Shown here one piece after another: positions 56,232-64,000 of a stretch of 64,000 nt of DNA. The translations under genes and the position numbers were made by a program. How positions within the stretch are numbered: the stretch's first letter is position 1; the number at the start of each line of letters is the position of its first letter. The stretch lies in contig PHSP01000001.1 in the NCBI GenBank assembly GCA_002862125.1, forward strand, positions 2,142,501 through 2,206,500. The letters run 5' to 3'. The notes below the pieces were generated by a model. That model was given only the letters and a program-made list of their open reading frames with translations. It was not told the DNA's origin and ran no database searches. The stretch comes from Methylobacter sp. KS41 (GTDB lineage Bacteria; Pseudomonadota; Gammaproteobacteria; Methylococcales; Methylomonadaceae).

Positions 56232-56816
56232 TCAGTCAAAAAAGCCTTTTTTCTGGTATGTCCCGATCAGTTCCGCCTGACCAATGGTATGTCCAGCCAT
56301 TGCTTTTTCAAGTTGGATTTTATTGGGATAATTCAGATCCGGCAGTTCAATATCCAGTGCGTAAAGTTTATGAAAGTAGCGATGCCTGCCAATGGGCGGG
56401 CAGGGTCCACCATAGCCCGTTTTTTTCCAGTCATTTTTACCTTGCAGTGTGCCTTGTGGTAAGTCAGCATCAGTAACAGCCTTTGGTATTTCCATAGCCG
56501 TAGGCGGTATATTATAAAGCAGCCAGTGCACCCAGGTCATTTTGGGCGCTGCGGGGTCCGGCGCATCGGGATCATCAACGATTAACACCAGGCTTTTGGC
56601 ATTTTCCGGAATATTGGACCAGCTTAAAGCAGGCGAGGTATCATCGCCTTGACAGGTAAAAATTTTAGGAATTTCTCCTAAATTGACAAAATCCGGCGAC
56701 TTGAGTGTCATGGTCATGTTTTGTTCTCCTTCGGCAGCCAGCGCCGCCGTAATATAACCGCAGCTGAAAACTAAAAAAAATAACCGTGTAATGGTGTGCT
56801 GATAAATTGAATTCAT
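56232..56816 (-). CDS. YbhB/YbcL-type PEBP family protein, exported
   Basis: Phosphatidylethanolamine-binding/Raf-kinase-inhibitor-like protein, 194 residues. A signal peptide (RLFFLVFSCGYITAALAAEG) suggests a periplasmic location. Family motifs: FTCQGDDTSPALSWSNIP, LIVDDPDAPDPAAPKMTWVHW, LYNIPPT, GYGGPCPPIGRHRYFHKLYALD. Bacterial roles are mostly unknown. Convergent with glk. Confidence 0.9.
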   Translation of the reverse strand: MNSIYQHTITRLFFLVFSCGYITAALAAEGEQNMTMTLKSPDFVNLGEIPKIFTCQGDDTSPALSWSNIPENAKSLVLIVDDPDAPDPAAPKMTWVHWLLYNIPPTAMEIPKAVTDADLPQGTLQGKNDWKKTGYGGPCPPIGRHRYFHKLYALDIELPDLNYPNKIQLEKAMAGHTIGQAELIGTYQKKGFFD

Positions 56817-57571
56817 AGATCACCTTAATGATGAATGTTATGCGCGCAATACGAAAATACCACGATGACATGAAAAACGCGAAGAAAAATTCTGTGACAA
56901 CTAGGTTTAAAGATTCTGTGTTTGCTGGCCTCTTGATTATGTCCGCGTTACAAATCGCATCAGGAGAAGGATCGTTATATCTAGCGCATCCAAGCATCGG
57001 CGCAATAAATATTTATTCCCTCTGCATTAAGATAAACTTTTCTGCCGCGGACTTTACAATGGCGAATAAAAAGCTTGATGTTCTCTCTAATTATTTCCGG
57101 GTTTAAGGCCCTGCTGTCAAGTTCAATCACAAAGTTTGCCAAAGCAAGGATTAATTTGTAAGTCCCGGTAATTACACGAAAGACGATCAGTTTTACAAGT
57201 GCCCATTTTCCAATACGCCATTATTCTTTACCCTTTATTCGTTTAAACGTATTATGCAATTTTTTGTTTGCCCTAACATGGTTCCACGGCAAAAATTTCA
57301 ACTGAATTTTTTGGATAAAAATTTTGCGTTAAGAATATGCCGCTTATTGACTTAGCGCTTCGGCTTGGTTAAAGTCTTTTGATAAAGCTTGACTTTATGA
57401 AGCAGCACGCCATGAAATATCAGTTTAAATCCATATGGGTCAATGGTAAATCTGTGTTTTTACAGATTGTCTATTTTTGCCATCCTCTCCTTTGATGCCG
57501 GACCGGACAGCAGGTTGGTTATTCTTTTATCCTCTGCCTTACCAATACCCGTTAAAAAGAAGGAACACGTT
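56817..57571. other. Intergenic, nothing recognised
   Basis: About 750 bases, AT-rich, between the PEBP gene and the c-di-GMP protein. Open frames of 92-110 codons on both strands overlap each other and have no domain or ribosome site. The promoter for the downstream gene is presumably in the final 150 bases; AAGAAGGAA lies just before its ATG. Confidence 0.4.
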
Positions 57572-60037
57572 ATGTTAAGCAGCCGGATCATGATCGTCGA
57601 AAACGAAGGAAACATTGCATTGGATATCCGTAACCAATTGGAGGGCTTCGGTTATGAGGTAGTCGAGACTGCCTTTTCGGCGGGGCAAGCCATGACGCTG
57701 GCAAGCAAACATAGGCCTGATCTTATTATGATGGATATCGATTTGAAAGACAGCGTGGACGGTATCAGCGCAGCTAAATCGATAATGGAATCCTTGCGCA
57801 TCCCGGCGGTTTTTCTAACAAATTACAGCGATTCCGTTTCCTTGCTGCGGGCAAAAGCCATTGGCGCCCATGGCTATTTAATCAAGCCATTCCGCCCTGA
57901 TGAGCTGCATGCATCCATCGAAGTTGCGCTCTACAAGCATCAACTGGAAAAGAATCTAAAGGAAAGCGATCAATGGTTTGCCAAAACCCTGCATTGCATC
58001 AGCGATGCCGTCATTGCAACAGACGCCGAGGGTAGAATCCAGTTCATGAATCCGGTGGCCGAAGCAGCGACGGGTTGGCGGCTTGAACTAGCCAAGGGTA
58101 AAGTCGTCAGCGAACTGATGACATTGTTGACCGAGTCGAACCGCGCTGTTATTGAAAATCCGGTCCCAAGGGCATTAAGGAGCATGGCGGTTACCGGCCT
58201 GGATAGCCACACCCTGCTCGTTACCCAGTCCGGCATGGAATTCCCCATTGATAACGGCTCGGCTCCAATCATTGATAAAAACGGGATATTATTAGGCGCG
58301 GTATTGGTATTTCGTGACATCACCGCGCGCCGCAGCATAGAACATTTACTCAGGGAAAGCGAAGAGCGCTTCCATAGCGCGTTTGATCATGCCGCCATCG
58401 GTATGGCATTGGTGAGCATTGATGGCCGGTTTTTACAAGTTAACAGTTCACTATGCACAATTTTCGGTTATCAGGAAGAAGAGTTGTTGGCATCCAATCT
58501 GTATATACTCACTCATCACGGAGATCCCGAGAAAGCGCTAAGCAAACATCTTCGCCAATTATTGTCGGAAGAACTGCTGCCATCGTTTCAAATTGAGCTG
58601 AAGTGTTTTCACAAAATTGTTGGCAAGATGGTTTGGGCTCTGCTAAGCGCATCCTTGGTTCGCGGCGCTGGCGGCGAACCTCAGTATTTTATTATCCAGA
58701 TCCAGGACAACACCGACCGTAAACTCGCTGAACAGCAATTAATTTATACCGCCAATCACGACCCGTTAACCGGACTCCTGAATCGCGGACAATTCCATGA
58801 CCGGTTTTCCCAAATCCTATCCTTGATCCGGCGCCATGACACCCAATTGGCTCTGATGTTTATCGACCTGGATCACTTCAAGTTGATCAATGATGCCTTG
58901 GGCCACAGAATTGGCGATCTGTTATTACAAGCGGTCAGTGAACGCTTAAAAAGTTTGACTCGTGTCAATGATACCCTGGCCCGTCTGGGTGGTGATGAGT
59001 TCATTGTGCTGCTGGGAGACATCAAGCGTCTTGATGATGTAGCTCGGATCGCACAAAAGACTATCGACCTGCTTACCCAACCGTTCACCATCGAAGGCAA
59101 CGAAATTGTGGTAACCTCAAGCATCGGGATCAGTATTTATCCAGACGACGCAAAAAATAGTCAAAGCCTGCTGACAAACGCCGATACGGCAATGTATCTG
59201 GCTAAAGACCGAGGCAAAAACAACTTTCAGTTTTATATGCTCGAAATGACGGAAAGATCCCTTGAGCGCATGACTATCGAAAAAGGTTTGAGACATGCAT
59301 TGGAACACCATAAACTAGCGCTTCACTACCAGCCTCAAATAGACTCGAGCAATGGCCGGGGGGTCAGCGTTGAAGCACTGGTTCGATGGCAGCATCCGGA
59401 CTTGGGCCTCGTTTGTCCCGACCGCTTTATCGAAGTCGCTGAGGAAACCGGTCTGATTATACCTATCGGTATCTGGGTATTGCGCACTGCTTGTTTGCAG
59501 GCTAAGGCGTGGCAAAATAACGATGGACCTTTCAACCATATAGTGGTGAACTTGTCCGCCCGTCAATTTTTAGAAAAAGATTTGTTCCAAACAATTAAAC
59601 AGGTGCTGTCCGAAACCGGCCTCAAGGCCAGTTCACTGGAACTTGAAATCACCGAGTCGGCGGTTATGCAAGATCCGGAGAGGACTCTCCTGGTATTGCA
59701 GCAATTGCATGAACTGGGAATACAACTCAGCATAGACGATTTCGGTACCGGCTATTCCAGTTTGACTTACCTCCGGAAATTTCCGGTACACAAAGTCAAG
59801 ATAGACCGTTCTTTCATCCTGAACATTCCCGGCGACGTAGAGAGTATGACTCTGGTACGGGCGATTATCTCGCTAGCGCACGAACTTAACCTGAAAGTTA
59901 CAGCAGAAGGTGTTGAAACCGGTGAGCAATTGGCATTTCTAAAAGAACACCATTGCGACGCATTACAAGGCTATTTGTTTAGCCATCCAGTTACAGCAGC
60001 AATGCTCGATACTTATTCCAGCCACTTTTCAGTGTGA
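57572..60037 (+). CDS. Response regulator with PAS-PAS-GGDEF-EAL (c-di-GMP turnover)
   Basis: Cytoplasmic signalling protein of 821 residues. Receiver domain 1-120 (IMIVENEGNIALDI, phospho-acceptor in MMDIDLKD, Lys in LIKPFRPDEL), PAS at about 135-255 and 258-375, GGDEF at about 385-545 (intact active loop RLGGDEFIV; upstream LTGLLNRGQFHDRF) and EAL at about 565-815 (VEALVRWQHPD, ELEITESAVM, IDDFGTGYSSL, KVTAEGVE). Both catalytic motifs look complete, so it could make or degrade c-di-GMP. ATG 57572 follows AAGAAGG; the frame extends to 57443 but that stretch is not protein-like. No histidine kinase beside it. Confidence 0.92.
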   Translation: MLSSRIMIVENEGNIALDIRNQLEGFGYEVVETAFSAGQAMTLASKHRPDLIMMDIDLKDSVDGISAAKSIMESLRIPAVFLTNYSDSVSLLRAKAIGAHGYLIKPFRPDELHASIEVALYKHQLEKNLKESDQWFAKTLHCISDAVIATDAEGRIQFMNPVAEAATGWRLELAKGKVVSELMTLLTESNRAVIENPVPRALRSMAVTGLDSHTLLVTQSGMEFPIDNGSAPIIDKNGILLGAVLVFRDITARRSIEHLLRESEERFHSAFDHAAIGMALVSIDGRFLQVNSSLCTIFGYQEEELLASNLYILTHHGDPEKALSKHLRQLLSEELLPSFQIELKCFHKIVGKMVWALLSASLVRGAGGEPQYFIIQIQDNTDRKLAEQQLIYTANHDPLTGLLNRGQFHDRFSQILSLIRRHDTQLALMFIDLDHFKLINDALGHRIGDLLLQAVSERLKSLTRVNDTLARLGGDEFIVLLGDIKRLDDVARIAQKTIDLLTQPFTIEGNEIVVTSSIGISIYPDDAKNSQSLLTNADTAMYLAKDRGKNNFQFYMLEMTERSLERMTIEKGLRHALEHHKLALHYQPQIDSSNGRGVSVEALVRWQHPDLGLVCPDRFIEVAEETGLIIPIGIWVLRTACLQAKAWQNNDGPFNHIVVNLSARQFLEKDLFQTIKQVLSETGLKASSLELEITESAVMQDPERTLLVLQQLHELGIQLSIDDFGTGYSSLTYLRKFPVHKVKIDRSFILNIPGDVESMTLVRAIISLAHELNLKVTAEGVETGEQLAFLKEHHCDALQGYLFSHPVTAAMLDTYSSHFSV

Positions 60038-60706
60038 TAAATCAACAGCTTTAACATCTATTTTTATCAGTTTGAAAGTAAAACACTTTTGGCAAACAGT
60101 GCAAAGCCGGTACTTTGTCCAGGATAGCCGTCAACGGCGACTGTCAATTTCAGGAGACTCGTTATCAGGCACTCCAGAAACCGAGCTTGGTCAATGTTGA
60201 AATGCTCGTAAATTATTTGCTGACTTTGCCCGGCGCAGCAGTGAGACTATTAGCCGTCAGGCTATTGCATTAAAATAACGGCAAGATGATTTGAACAGGA
60301 TTATCTGTCAACAGGTATGCACTTGAGCCGAGCGACGGGGTTTTATAAGCAGCCGTGTCCTCGCGCTCTTACAAATCATGTTACCCTATGACTTACTCGC
60401 TCTGCAGGTAAATTCCGGTTAACTTAACGAAACTCAAGTTAAGTCTTCAACAGACTATGGACAAATTGCGCAACTTGATTTATTTCGTGCTAGGCTTGAA
60501 CAATTGCTAAATGGAATTAATATTTTCAGTGTTTCCTTATGCCTGGAAATGCCATTTCCAAAGGAAGAAAATCAGGTGATGGGAAACAATATCACAAGGA
60601 AAATCCTATTTAAACCCGCTTAACTCCAACCTCTCTTTAGAGTAATCAACCGCGTTGGATAAAATAAACCGGACCAACGCTACTGATTCAGATAAACGCA
60701 TCAAAT
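60038..60706. other. Intergenic with possible transposase scraps
   Basis: About 670 bases. One plus-strand frame near 60430-60530 reads DYGQIAQLDLFRARLEQLLN, which resembles the N-terminus of IS5/IS1182-group transposases. It lacks any continuation, so I list it only as a possible relic. Another decayed frame at 60170-60290 contains two stops. The export operon's promoter should lie near the right end. Confidence 0.35.
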
Positions 60707-61816
60707 ATGGAAAAGAAAACAAAAGTACGCACCCTTATCGCCCTGTTCATTGGTGTTTTCGTTGTGCTATTTACTGCCTGGTGGTTATTGTGGCGCGAAC
60801 CGCCTTTCCCGGAAGGACTGGTTCAGGCTAATGGCCGCTTCGAAGGCGATCATTACGCCGTGTCTAGCAAATGGCCCGGACGAGTAGTTGAATTACTGAC
60901 GAGAGAAGGTGATCTTGTTCAAAAGGGACAGATCATGGTTAAGCTCGATGATGCCCAGATACTGGCAAAAGTTAATCAAGCCAGATCGGCAGTGAATGTC
61001 ATCAAAGCGCAACTAAAAGCTGCCCAAACAGAGTTGTCGGTATTTAAGAAGAATGTCCCGTTAAAGATCGATTCGGCAAAAGCAGCAATAAATCATGCTG
61101 ATGCCGAAGTGGCTTCAAGCCTTGCTACTGAAAAACAGATGCTCAAGGATGCTGAGCGGTTTCGTGAATTGCTGAGAACGGAAACGGTAGAAAGACGGCG
61201 TAGCGAACAGGCCGATTTAAGCTGGAAAGTAGCTCGAGCCCAATACACTACAGCTCAAGCCGCCCGGATCCAGTCTGAAAAATTATTGGCGGAAGCGGAA
61301 CTAGGCCGGGATCAGATCAAAGCAAAAGAAAACGATGTAAATGCTTTAGCGGCTCAGGTAATGCAGGCTGAAGCGGTGCTGGAGGAGCAGCAAAGCAAAC
61401 TCAACGATCTGATTATTAGAGCGCCTGCAACAGGTATGATTACTACCCGGATTGTTGATAACGGTGAAATGGTTACAGCAGGCAGTCCGCTGTTTGACAT
61501 TGTTGATCTGGATCAGCTGTATTTAAAAGTCTATGTGCCGGAAAATGAAATAGGTAAAGTCCGGCTAGGGTTACCCGCCCAAATTTATACCGATGCTTTC
61601 CCGGATAAGCCTTTTTCAGCGACTCTCCGTTATATCGCATCCAGGGCGGAGTTTACCCCTAAAGAAGTGCAGACACCGGATGAACGGGTCAAGCTGGTCT
61701 ATGCAGTCAAACTCTATCTTGATGCAAATCCTAAGCATGAAGCGACTCCAGGACTGCCCGCTGATGCCGTAATTCGCTGGCAGGAGGATGCCCCATGGGC
61801 GAAACCACGCTGGTAA
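60707..61816 (+). CDS. HlyD-family membrane fusion protein
   Basis: Periplasmic adaptor of 369 residues, anchored by one N-terminal helix (about 9-29, TLIALFIGVFVVLFTAWWLLW). Biotinyl-lipoyl-like half-motifs flank a long coiled coil (about 95-230, KAQLKAAQTELSVFKKN to QAEAVLEEQQSKLNDL), then the beta-barrel segment IIRAPATGMITTRIVDNGEMV and LYLKVYVPENEIGKV. Like E. coli YhiI it should link an inner-membrane ABC exporter to an outer-membrane channel. The stop lies 22 bases inside the ABC gene. Confidence 0.9.
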   Translation: MEKKTKVRTLIALFIGVFVVLFTAWWLLWREPPFPEGLVQANGRFEGDHYAVSSKWPGRVVELLTREGDLVQKGQIMVKLDDAQILAKVNQARSAVNVIKAQLKAAQTELSVFKKNVPLKIDSAKAAINHADAEVASSLATEKQMLKDAERFRELLRTETVERRRSEQADLSWKVARAQYTTAQAARIQSEKLLAEAELGRDQIKAKENDVNALAAQVMQAEAVLEEQQSKLNDLIIRAPATGMITTRIVDNGEMVTAGSPLFDIVDLDQLYLKVYVPENEIGKVRLGLPAQIYTDAFPDKPFSATLRYIASRAEFTPKEVQTPDERVKLVYAVKLYLDANPKHEATPGLPADAVIRWQEDAPWAKPRW

Positions 61817-63759
61817 GCGGACAGGCTGTTATCAAAATTTCCGGACTTTGCAAAAGCTATAAAAAGAAACTGGCGGTCGATACGGTAGCTCTGACTGTCA
61901 AGCGCGGAGAAATATATGGACTGATTGGCCCTGATGGCGCGGGCAAAAGCAGTCTGATGAAGACGATTGCCGGCGTCATGTCTTTTGAACAAGGCTCACT
62001 GGAAGTTTTTGATGTTAATGTTGATTCCGAAGCCGCGGCGGAAAAGATCAAAGGCAGGCTTGGTTTTATGCCGCAGGGACTGGGATTAAATCTGTATGGT
62101 GATTTGTCGGTAGAAGAAAATATCGATTTCTTTGCGCAACTGCGTCAGGTGTCGCCCCAACAACTAGCCGAACGCAAAGAGAAACTTCTCACCATGACCT
62201 GGCTGGATAAGTTTCGTGATCGTCCGATGAAAAATCTCTCCGGCGGCATGAAACAAAAACTGGGGTTGATATGTACGCTGATACATGAACCCGAACTAGT
62301 AATCCTGGATGAACCAACAACGGGAGTTGATCCAATATCGCGCCGGAACTTCTGGGCTATTCTTGCCGAATTGCTGCGCGAACACGGAATCACTGCACTG
62401 ATTTCAACTGCTTATATGGATGAAGCGGCGCGTTTCCATCGTTTGTCGCTAATGTTTAACGGGCAAATACTGACATCGGGTGAACCGGATGTTATTTGTC
62501 AGCAGGCGCAAGGCTATTTGGTCCAACTGACTGCCGAACCTCAGCTTGAAGCGCTGAAACTACTAAAAGTCCGTTATCCGCAGATAGAAACCATAGGCTC
62601 CAGAATAAGGGTTTTTGTTAATAATATCTCGCCGGATGAGGCGTTAAAAGCTGTTTCCGGTCAGCTCATAGGCGTGGAAATCAAAAATATTCAGGTTTTT
62701 GATACTTACCTGGAAGACGCCTTTATTAACTTGTTACGCAAGGATCCATTGGCAGATCAGTCAATAAAAGAGGCAATCATTCCCTGCTTTGATAACCCCT
62801 TGCCCGATAACCAAGGCATCGCCATTGAAGCTAAACAATTAACCCGTGATTTTGGCAAATTCCGGTCGGTCGACCATATTAATTTCAGCGTCAGGCAAGG
62901 GGAAATATTTGGACTGCTCGGCGCTAACGGCGCTGGAAAAACAACCGCCATCAAAATGCTTACCGGCATTCTTCCTCCCAGTTCAGGCGAAGGCACCGTG
63001 GCGGGAGCAGACATGCGCTTCGCGGGGCAGTTGATCAAGGAACGTATCGGCTATATGTCACAGGCCTTTTCCCTGTATCACGATTTGACCGTGATGGAGA
63101 ATATCCGTCTCTATGCCAGCATTTATGGCATCAATCGAAAAATTATCAAGCAACGCCTAGCCTGGGTCATGCAAATTGCCGGATTGGCGGGCGTTAGCGG
63201 ACAGTTGGCCGGCAGTCTGCCTATGGGCATACGTCAACGATTGGCGCTGGGTTGCGCTTTGGTGCATCAACCCGTGGTACTGTTTCTGGACGAGCCCACT
63301 TCAGGCGTTGACCCCGTCGGGCGTCGGCATTTTTGGGATATTCTGGTGCATCTCGCCCGCGTCGAGCATGTGGCTATTCTGGTTACCACGCATTACATGA
63401 GCGAAGCTGAACGTTGTGATCATCTGGCGCTGATGCATGCAGGCCGGGTAATTGCAGACGACTCACCGGCCAACATGATCCAGGCTCTGCAAAATGAAGC
63501 GGGACAAATGCTGAAAATTACCACCGATAGTCCATCGGAAGCCCTTTCATGCCTTGAACAAGCCAATATAAAAGGCTCCGGATTATATGGCAGGCACATC
63601 CAATTGCTGGCACTGGACACTGAAACAGTTGAAAATCAGATACGTGTACTGCTGGAAAAGCATTCTATTAAACTGATTTCCTTGGAAGCTCGTCCGCCAA
63701 CCCTAGAGGATGTTTTTGTCTACCGGGTTTTGGAGCTTGAAAATAGGGATCAGGCATGA
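61795..63759 (+). CDS. Tandem ABC transporter ATPase (two nucleotide-binding domains, RbbA/YhiH-like)
   Basis: 654-residue protein with two complete ABC ATPase domains in one chain: Walker A GPDGAGKSSLMK and GANGAGKTTAIK, Walker B VILDEPTTGVDP and LFLDEPTSGVDP, signature NLSGGMKQK in the first half. The second signature region reads SLPMGIRQR, a degenerate form. Both match the DrrA/CcmA export group. E. coli RbbA has the same double ATPase but with a permease fused on; here the permease is separate. It overlaps the HlyD gene by 22 bases and the next gene by 4. Confidence 0.9.
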   Translation: MGETTLVSGQAVIKISGLCKSYKKKLAVDTVALTVKRGEIYGLIGPDGAGKSSLMKTIAGVMSFEQGSLEVFDVNVDSEAAAEKIKGRLGFMPQGLGLNLYGDLSVEENIDFFAQLRQVSPQQLAERKEKLLTMTWLDKFRDRPMKNLSGGMKQKLGLICTLIHEPELVILDEPTTGVDPISRRNFWAILAELLREHGITALISTAYMDEAARFHRLSLMFNGQILTSGEPDVICQQAQGYLVQLTAEPQLEALKLLKVRYPQIETIGSRIRVFVNNISPDEALKAVSGQLIGVEIKNIQVFDTYLEDAFINLLRKDPLADQSIKEAIIPCFDNPLPDNQGIAIEAKQLTRDFGKFRSVDHINFSVRQGEIFGLLGANGAGKTTAIKMLTGILPPSSGEGTVAGADMRFAGQLIKERIGYMSQAFSLYHDLTVMENIRLYASIYGINRKIIKQRLAWVMQIAGLAGVSGQLAGSLPMGIRQRLALGCALVHQPVVLFLDEPTSGVDPVGRRHFWDILVHLARVEHVAILVTTHYMSEAERCDHLALMHAGRVIADDSPANMIQALQNEAGQMLKITTDSPSEALSCLEQANIKGSGLYGRHIQLLALDTETVENQIRVLLEKHSIKLISLEARPPTLEDVFVYRVLELENRDQA

Positions 63760-64000
63760 ATTTAACCAGGGTGTGGGCGGTTGCCTACAAAGAATGGAGG
63801 GAAATTTTGCGCGACCGGCTCTTTTTTACCATGGCTTTCATGCTGCCTACCGTTATCTTCCTGTTATTGGGTTACGGGATTTCATTTGATGTGGAAAAAA
63901 TACCATTTGCGGCGCTCGATCAGGATCGCACCGCGATGAGCCGCGATTTTCTGCACCGTTTTATTGACTCGCGTTACTTCGATTACAAGGGCGATGTATC
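63756..64000 (+). CDS. ABC-2 type transporter permease, N-terminal part (runs off the right edge)
   Basis: Begins at ATG 63756 inside the stop of the ATPase gene (ATGA). The 81 visible residues (MNLTRVWAVAYKEWREILRD onward) have the cytoplasmic amphipathic lead, a first helix (FFTMAFMLPTVIFLLLGYGI) and the start of a periplasmic domain, as in YhhJ-type ABC-2 permeases. Completes the HlyD-ABC-ABC-permease export operon; a second permease may follow outside the window. Confidence 0.85.
   Translation, partial: MNLTRVWAVAYKEWREILRDRLFFTMAFMLPTVIFLLLGYGISFDVEKIPFAALDQDRTAMSRDFLHRFIDSRYFDYKGDV

Noticed and set aside
56828-57106. 92-codon plus-strand open frame after the PEBP gene
   Set aside because: An equally long frame lies opposite, neither looks protein-like, and the DNA is AT-rich spacer.
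60430-60540. Possible IS5/IS1182-type transposase N-terminus
   Set aside because: Only about 20 residues of resemblance and no continuation or terminal repeats; mentioned in the gap entry but not called.

Overview
The window looks like a chromosome segment of a gammaproteobacterial type I methanotroph (Methylococcales). The strongest pointer is a fused hexulose-6-phosphate synthase/6-phospho-3-hexuloisomerase gene (17841-19016), the formaldehyde-fixing pair of the ribulose monophosphate cycle. The gammaproteobacterial housekeeping blocks phoH-ybeY-corC and recA-recX-alaS-lysC fit this. The genus cannot be fixed from the sequence alone.

Layout. 1-3594: the end of phoH, then ybeY, corC, galE and dnaQ. 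3698-8111: a scrapyard holding an internally deleted IS21-family element, an intact Kef-type antiporter, and relics of a type I restriction-modification locus (rhuM-like and hsdM). 8533-13068: two MacB/FtsX-type permeases with no ATPase beside them, then a two-component system on the other strand. 13342-17721: a SulP transporter, a SulP-beta-carbonic anhydrase fusion and a small membrane protein, probably one inorganic-carbon or anion operon, preceded by a direct repeat that could be an operator. 17841-23798: hps-phi and the large helicase lhr, the latter closed by a perfect hairpin terminator. 23995-26570: an AT-rich accessory stretch with a glycosyltransferase, small proteins and a MITE-like repeat. 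26620-32036: lysC, alaS, recX and recA on the minus strand.

32250-39248 (minus strand) is the most unusual part. It is a tight five-gene set of exported redox proteins: a Tat-type multicopper oxidase, a SCO-like protein that has lost all its cysteines, a 613-residue secreted protein I do not recognise, a canonical SCO copper chaperone, and a cytochrome c fused to a periplasmic amino-acid-type binding protein. Together they read as one periplasmic copper-dependent oxidation system of unknown substrate.

39972-51504 mixes housekeeping genes (a TPR lipoprotein, ssb, yaeQ, ybiT, selO, yfbR, rbgA/ylqF, a SHOCT protein) with accessory DNA: a 238-bp tandem repeat carrying a second ybiT 3' end, three small orphan genes and a RelE/Phd-type toxin-antitoxin pair. 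51939-56139 pairs a very large bacterial homologue of phosphorylase kinase alpha/beta (GH15-like) with glucokinase, suggesting glucan or glycogen handling. 57572-60037 is a REC-PAS-PAS-GGDEF-EAL c-di-GMP protein. 60707-64000 is an HlyD/double-ABC/permease export operon that runs off the end of the window.

No rRNA, tRNA or CRISPR array was recognised. All functional calls rest on reading motifs by eye; no database search was possible.
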